Positions 32,578 through 36,783 of a stretch of 36,783 nt of DNA are shown in pieces; positions within the stretch are counted from its first letter, which is position 1; the number at the start of each line of letters is the position of its first letter. The position numbers and the translations under genes were made by a program. Origin of the DNA: Mucilaginibacter sp. (GTDB lineage: Bacteria > Bacteroidota > Bacteroidia > Sphingobacteriales > Sphingobacteriaceae); contig JAQBOK010000097.1 of the NCBI GenBank assembly GCA_028288085.1, positions 1 through 36,783 of the forward strand, in the 5' to 3' direction. A model generated the notes under the pieces. It was not told the origin of the DNA. It did not search any database and saw only the letters and a list, made by a program, of their open reading frames with translations.

Positions 32578-33584
32578 TAGGTTAAAGCTCCTTTAAAAAT
32601 TGTGTTATTCAATAAAATCTCCAGCGATAAAATAGCCAGGGCAATAACGGCAAATGGTAAATAATGTTCTGTTCTTTTATGATACTGTGTAACCGCTATT
32701 TTAACTTTTTCAAGTTTATCTATCTGCTGGTATATTTCTGACAGCTCAATATTGTTCCTGGCCCTGAAATATTTACCGCCTGTTATACTGGCTATTTTTC
32801 CAAGTGTTCCCTCGTCTATCTCAACAGGTATCATCTGGTAGTGTGTATTACCGAACTGATCTTTGAAAGGATAAGGAGCCGAGCCATTAGTTCCCACACC
32901 AACGGTATAAACCCTTACACCAAATTGTTTTGCTATCTCAGCAGCAGTTATCGGCGGGATGGAGCCCATATTATTCACCCCATCGGTCAATAAAATAATA
33001 ACCTTGCTTTTTGCTTCGCTGTCTTTTAGTCTGCTCACCGCAGTGGCCAATCCCATTCCTATGGCTGTTCCGTCATCAATCATCCCGTTCTTAATATCAT
33101 GGAATAAATTGATCAGCACATCATGATCGATAGTTAATGGGCACTGGGTAAAACTTTCACCGCTAAAAACCACTAAACCAATACGGTCTCCCGGGCGGTT
33201 CTTAATAAAATTAACCGCAATATTTTTGCCAGCCTCAAGCCGGTTCGGCTTAAAATCTTCTGATAACATACTGCCCGAAATATCAGTAGCTATCATTATA
33301 TCAATACCTTCAGTCGTTTCGTTCTGCCAGCTTAAGGCAGATTGCGGCCTTGCCAGTGCGGCCACCAAAGCAATAAATGCAAGTGACCTTAGCACAATAC
33401 CATAATGCCGCCAAATTCGCATGGGGCTTTTCAGCGCGGATGCAAAACCTTTTGTGGATGACATGCCCAATACGCCCTGCAATTGCTGGTTACGCCAATA
33501 ATAATAAGCTATCATTAGCGGGATAACAAGCAGCAGCCAGAAAAATCCAGGCTGGGCAAATTCTATTCCTTTAAACCAGTTCAT
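32577..33584 (-). CDS. batA: BatA: membrane-bound von Willebrand A domain protein
   Basis: A 335-residue paralogue of BatB with the same plan: two N-terminal helices (FFWLLLVIPLMIAYYYW and IVLRSLAFIALVAALARP), a von Willebrand A domain and a C-terminal helix (PFAVIALAILSLEILL). The metal site is intact, with DISGSM at about residues 98-103, the threonine in DDGTAIGMGLA and LLTDGVNN. It overlaps the upstream BatD-like gene by four bases and batB by one, which favours translation in fixed ratio. MoxR-type ATPases are thought to act on such von Willebrand proteins as chaperones; here a MoxR gene heads the operon. Confidence 0.94.
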   Translation of the reverse strand: MNWFKGIEFAQPGFFWLLLVIPLMIAYYYWRNQQLQGVLGMSSTKGFASALKSPMRIWRHYGIVLRSLAFIALVAALARPQSALSWQNETTEGIDIMIATDISGSMLSEDFKPNRLEAGKNIAVNFIKNRPGDRIGLVVFSGESFTQCPLTIDHDVLINLFHDIKNGMIDDGTAIGMGLATAVSRLKDSEAKSKVIILLTDGVNNMGSIPPITAAEIAKQFGVRVYTVGVGTNGSAPYPFKDQFGNTHYQMIPVEIDEGTLGKIASITGGKYFRARNNIELSEIYQQIDKLEKVKIAVTQYHKRTEHYLPFAVIALAILSLEILLNNTIFKGALT

Positions 33585-34564
33585 TCGGGCAACTCCTCTT
33601 TATGGCCAACGGGTTGCAGTTCTTCCTTTGTTTGCCTGATAAAATTAATTGCATCTTCCATAATTTGCTCGTTTTCAGCAGGCGATGGTTTTTCCCTTGC
33701 GAATTTCACCAGATCGGCAAGCGTTAATAGTTGCTTCAGGCTGTTTCTTCCACTGGCAGGCATATCCTTGTTTTTCAATCCCTCAAATATCTCTCCCGTT
33801 GTTTGCTCATGCGTTTTTATGCGATATCTCATCTCCAGGTACTCCCGCAGTATATCAGTAAGTTCAATATAATATGGCTTTATCTCGTTTTGCTGCCATA
33901 GCTTTTTATTCCGTAACTCGTAAAGCTTGTTTAGGGCAATGGTATCCGCAGGCAAAGCAGGGGCAGCTTTTTCAATAATCACTTCTTTTGGCCTGTTTTT
34001 CAGGTAATAAATGATTGCGATTACCAATAAGATAGATACTAAAATTATCGTCACCAAAATCCAATGATCTTTTAACCAATCCCAAAAAGTATAGGATACT
34101 ACAAACGGTTGTTTAATGTCATAGAATGCTTTAGTAGTATCAACCAGAACTGGTTTGACCTGCAGCGATACCGCACCCGTTTTAAAAACGTCTGCTTTGG
34201 TATGGAAGTCGAGCTCAGGGATCACATAAACCCCTGTATCAAAAGAAGTAATAGTATAACTATGCGTTATGGTTTCGGTAGCAGGATCATTCTTGTCAAA
34301 TGCTGTATCCGGCTTAGGGCCGTTCACAATCTTAATTTTGCCAATGCTGTCCTTTAATTGAGGAAAGGAAATAATACTTTTAGCCGGGATATGCGCAGTA
34401 ACATGCAGCACGGTTTGACCGCCGATAGGTATAGAGACCTTATCAAGCTTTGATCCCACCTGTACATTTTGCGCCCCGGCTCTGTAATAAAAGCAGACCA
34501 AAAACAGGATCAGCATCAAAATACCCCTGTAGTTGCCGGGATGAAAATTTCGTTTACTGCTCAC
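33581..34564 (-). CDS. Single-helix envelope protein of the Bat operon (BatD-like / DUF4381-like)
   Basis: A 327-residue exported protein between the DUF58 and batA genes. A signal sequence (about 14-31) is followed by a beta-rich periplasmic part with VGSKLDKVSIPIGGQTVLHV, which resembles one BatD sandwich unit. One membrane helix lies at about 170-190 (WILVTIILVSILLVIAIIYYL). The cytoplasmic helical tail (YIELTDILREYLEMRYRIKTHEQTTGEIFEGL) matches the tail type seen in DUF4381 and BatD proteins. It may connect periplasmic and cytoplasmic parts of the complex. It overlaps both neighbours by four bases. The family name is uncertain; the place in the operon is typical of Bacteroidota. Confidence 0.82.
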   Translation of the reverse strand: MSSKRNFHPGNYRGILMLILFLVCFYYRAGAQNVQVGSKLDKVSIPIGGQTVLHVTAHIPAKSIISFPQLKDSIGKIKIVNGPKPDTAFDKNDPATETITHSYTITSFDTGVYVIPELDFHTKADVFKTGAVSLQVKPVLVDTTKAFYDIKQPFVVSYTFWDWLKDHWILVTIILVSILLVIAIIYYLKNRPKEVIIEKAAPALPADTIALNKLYELRNKKLWQQNEIKPYYIELTDILREYLEMRYRIKTHEQTTGEIFEGLKNKDMPASGRNSLKQLLTLADLVKFAREKPSPAENEQIMEDAINFIRQTKEELQPVGHKEELPE

Positions 34565-35442
34565 TTCCTGCTACCCCGTTTTTTAAATAATGTCATCAAT
34601 GGTTTAATATAAGTTTCATGCGTGCCGATGCTGGTAAAATCCACTCCCGATCTTTTGAAGGTATCGCTTAGCATTCCATTTCTGTTAAGCGCTGCTGTTT
34701 TATAGGCATTTCGCATTTCACTGCTGCCGGTATTTATCCATTGCATTTCGCCGGTCTCCTCATCGCGCGCAGGGATAAGGCCAAGGTTTGGAAACTCTTC
34801 TTCATGCCTGTCATAAAGCCTTAAGGCTATAACATCATGCTTTTTATTGGCCATTTTTAATTCGGACTCAAATCCCGGACTCATAAAATCGGAAATGATA
34901 AAAGCCGTACATTTTTTCTTGATGGCGCCTGTAAAATACCTTAATGCTTCGGCTACGTTTGTTCTTTTATTCTCAGGCTTAAAGTCTATCAGCTCGCGGA
35001 TGATCATTAAAATATGGCTCCGGCCTTTTTTTGGCGGGATAAACTTTTCTATCTTGTCGCTAAAAAACAGCACACCTACCTTATCATTATTCTGGATAGC
35101 CGAAAAGGCCAATACCGCGCACAGTTCTGTGGCAAGATCCAGCTTTTGCCAGTTAACAGTGCCAAAATTTCCTGATCCGCTTACATCCATTAGCAGCATT
35201 ACGGTAAGTTCTCTTTCCTCATCAAAAACCTTCACATAAGGGTGATTAAAACGGGCTGTAACATTCCAGTCTATCGTTCTTATCTCATCACCCACCTGGT
35301 ATTCACGCACCTCGCTGAAGGCCATGCCCCGCCCCTTGAACGCAGAATGGTATTCGCCCGAGAATACGTGGTTACTTAAGCCCCGCGTCCTGATCTCGAT
35401 CTTTCTTACCTTTTTAAGCAGTTCTTTAGTATCCTTTGCCAT
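34561..35442 (-). CDS. DUF58-domain protein of the Bat operon
   Basis: A 293-residue cytoplasmic protein of the DUF58 family, which has a von Willebrand A-like fold. Visible hallmarks are EYHSAFKGRGMAFSEVREYQVGDEIR, then IDWNVTARFNHPYVKVFDEERE, the core family signature, and a metal-site-like LLMDVSGSG. Members almost always sit beside a MoxR ATPase and are thought to be its partner. Here it starts two bases after the moxR stop and overlaps the next gene by four bases. It has no membrane segment, unlike BatA and BatB, so it probably acts on the cytoplasmic side. Confidence 0.94.
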   Translation of the reverse strand: MAKDTKELLKKVRKIEIRTRGLSNHVFSGEYHSAFKGRGMAFSEVREYQVGDEIRTIDWNVTARFNHPYVKVFDEERELTVMLLMDVSGSGNFGTVNWQKLDLATELCAVLAFSAIQNNDKVGVLFFSDKIEKFIPPKKGRSHILMIIRELIDFKPENKRTNVAEALRYFTGAIKKKCTAFIISDFMSPGFESELKMANKKHDVIALRLYDRHEEEFPNLGLIPARDEETGEMQWINTGSSEMRNAYKTAALNRNGMLSDTFKRSGVDFTSIGTHETYIKPLMTLFKKRGSRK

Positions 35443-35444
35443 AC

Positions 35445-36467
35445 CTAAGGTACTTCTACGGCATTTAATATGCCGGTAATAATAGTTTCAGTGGTCACAT
35501 TTTCGGCTTCCGCTTCATAGGTTAGCCCTATACGGTGCCTCAGCACGTCATGGCAGATAGCCCTTACATCTTCCGGAATGACATAGCCCCTGCGTTTAAG
35601 AAAAGCATGCGCTTTTGAAGCCAGTGCCAGGTTAATACTCGCCCGTGGCGAAGCACCATAACTGATGAGGTTCTTATAATGAGGCAGTTTATGCTGCTCA
35701 GGAAAACGGGTGGCGAAAACGATATCAATAATGTATTGCTCTATCTTTTCATCCATATATACCTCGCGCACAACCTTGCGTGCCTTAACTATATCATCGG
35801 GCTTTATAATGGCCGTGGGTTTTAGCATTCCACCCGGTGAAATATTTGCCCGTATAATTTTTTTCTCATCCTCTTTATTGGGATAACCGATAACCACTTT
35901 CAGCATAAAACGGTCAACCTGCGCTTCAGGCAATGGGTATGTTCCTTCCTGCTCTATGGGGTTCTGCGTTGCCAGAACCAAAAACGGATTTGGCAGCGGG
36001 AAAGTATTGTCGCCAATTGTTACCTGTCTTTCCTGCATGGCTTCCAGCAAGGCGCTCTGCACTTTCGCAGGTGCACGGTTGATCTCATCTGCCAGGATAA
36101 AATTGGAAAATATTGGTCCTTTCCTAACGATGAATTCTTCCTTTTTCTGATTATAGATCATTGTTCCGACTAAATCGGCCGGCAGAAGATCTGGCGTAAA
36201 TTGGATACGGCTAAAATCAACCTGTATTGCCTTAGAAAGCGTATTAATAGCCAAGGTTTTAGCAAGTCCGGGTACGCCTTCCAACAGGATATGGCCATCG
36301 GCCAGCAGGCCTATCAACAGGCGGTCGATCATATATTTCTGGCCAACTATCACCTTATCCATCTCTAATCTTAAAAGATCAACAAAAGCGCTTTCACGTT
36401 TTATCATTTCATTAATAGCACTGATGTCGGTTGCCGGGAGCGTTGTATCGTTCTTTAATTCTTCCAT
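35445..36467 (-). CDS. moxR: MoxR-family AAA+ ATPase heading the Bat operon
   Basis: A 340-residue AAA+ ATPase. The Walker A motif is GVPGLAKT (about residues 60-67), Walker B is ILADEINRAP, sensor 1 lies in LATQNPIEQEGTYPLPEAQVDRF, and the helical lid contains the sensor 2 region ISYGASPRASINLA. These are standard for MoxR, a chaperone-like ATPase that matures or remodels partner proteins with von Willebrand domains. It is the first gene of an eight-gene operon whose other members include three such proteins (the DUF58 protein, BatA and BatB). A -7 box (TAAGTTTG) lies about 26 bases upstream. Confidence 0.96.
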   Translation of the reverse strand: MEELKNDTTLPATDISAINEMIKRESAFVDLLRLEMDKVIVGQKYMIDRLLIGLLADGHILLEGVPGLAKTLAINTLSKAIQVDFSRIQFTPDLLPADLVGTMIYNQKKEEFIVRKGPIFSNFILADEINRAPAKVQSALLEAMQERQVTIGDNTFPLPNPFLVLATQNPIEQEGTYPLPEAQVDRFMLKVVIGYPNKEDEKKIIRANISPGGMLKPTAIIKPDDIVKARKVVREVYMDEKIEQYIIDIVFATRFPEQHKLPHYKNLISYGASPRASINLALASKAHAFLKRRGYVIPEDVRAICHDVLRHRIGLTYEAEAENVTTETIITGILNAVEVP

Positions 36468-36492
36468 TAAATGTTCATTAACTTTTGACAGA

Positions 36493-36500
36493 CAAACTTA
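36493..36500 (-). promoter_or_regulatory. Candidate -7 box of the Bat operon
   Basis: On the minus strand TAAGTTTG matches TAnnTTTG exactly and would start transcription about 20 bases before the moxR ATG. No clear TTTG is seen 19-21 bases further upstream. Confidence 0.5.
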
Positions 36501-36783
36501 AACAGTGAATCATCTTATTTGCTTAAAAAAACCTGGATATAATTGTTAAATTGTGTTAAATTTTTGTTACAAATCAGGGCTACAAGATAAACTACCACCA
36601 GCACATTACATGCCAAAAGAAAAATAAAAAAACACAAAATGCTGAAAGTCAATAATTTATGCAGCACTAATACTAGTTGGCTTTGCCTGTAGCTCTGCCC
36701 CCAATGTCTCAGCCGTACATTATTCAAGTAACCCCGTAAAACCCAGATCTCCGAATCGCAAGTTTCTCCGTGAAAAACCGATA
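36501..36783. other. Region upstream of the Bat operon, no supported gene
   Basis: The stretch is AT-rich. A 70-codon minus-strand ORF (36515-36727) contains one hydrophobic stretch, but it runs into the promoter zone, has no family resemblance, and I treat it as chance. The last 50 bases are too short to assign. Confidence 0.4.

Noticed and set aside
36515-36727. 70-codon ORF with one hydrophobic stretch upstream of moxR
   Set aside because: AT-rich, no family resemblance, and it ends next to the operon promoter; chance is more likely.

Overview
The window looks like a chromosomal segment of a Bacteroidota member, most likely Sphingobacteriaceae (Mucilaginibacter- or Pedobacter-like). Four things point there: a SusC/SusD pair, a complete Bat (aerotolerance-type) operon, large two-module FtsX permeases in tandem, and several promoters of the Bacteroidota type (TTTG, about 19 bases, TAnnTTTG). 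The genus is inferred from gene style only.

Layout. 1-4740 (minus): two tandem MacB/FtsX-type permeases, the first cut by the window edge. 5069-9320 (plus): a secreted amidohydrolase, a secreted M1 aminopeptidase, a terminator, and a small secreted orphan. 9337-12780 (minus): diadenylate cyclase CdaA, a group II truncated haemoglobin, a TerC-family membrane protein and a long-chain polyprenyl diphosphate synthase; the last two are coupled through a TAATG overlap. 13012-13570 (plus): a small secreted basic protein broken by one in-frame stop, then tRNA-Ser(GGA) with a consensus promoter and a terminator. 13570-16712 is an accessory-looking stretch. It holds two NTF2/SnoaL-like genes, an AraC regulator, a Crp/Fnr gene reduced to its first 58 codons, and two diverged direct copies of a roughly 70 bp sequence that bracket the Crp fragment, AraC gene and secreted NTF2 gene.

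16713-28104 is a compact polysaccharide-utilisation locus: LacI-type repressor, ROK sugar kinase, FHS/FucP-like MFS symporter, GH130 enzyme, SusC, SusD and a lipoprotein with a LamG-like domain. Suggested flow: the surface lipoproteins and SusCD import a mannoside, the exported GH130 enzyme releases a sugar in the periplasm, the symporter brings it in, and the ROK kinase phosphorylates it. The main regulatory signal is a near-identical 32 bp promoter-operator block (31 of 32 bases) before the ROK gene and before the GH130 gene. In both, the palindrome AAAACCGGTTTT sits in the 19-base spacer between the -33 and -7 boxes. A second, inverted operator follows the GH130 start site, and a related palindrome overlaps the predicted SusC start site.

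28185-36467 (minus) is the Bat operon, transcribed as moxR, DUF58 gene, a membrane-anchored BatD-like gene, batA, batB, batC, batD, batE. Five of its seven junctions overlap; the other two are gaps of 2 and 13 bases. No CRISPR array, rRNA, intact insertion sequence or phage gene was seen.
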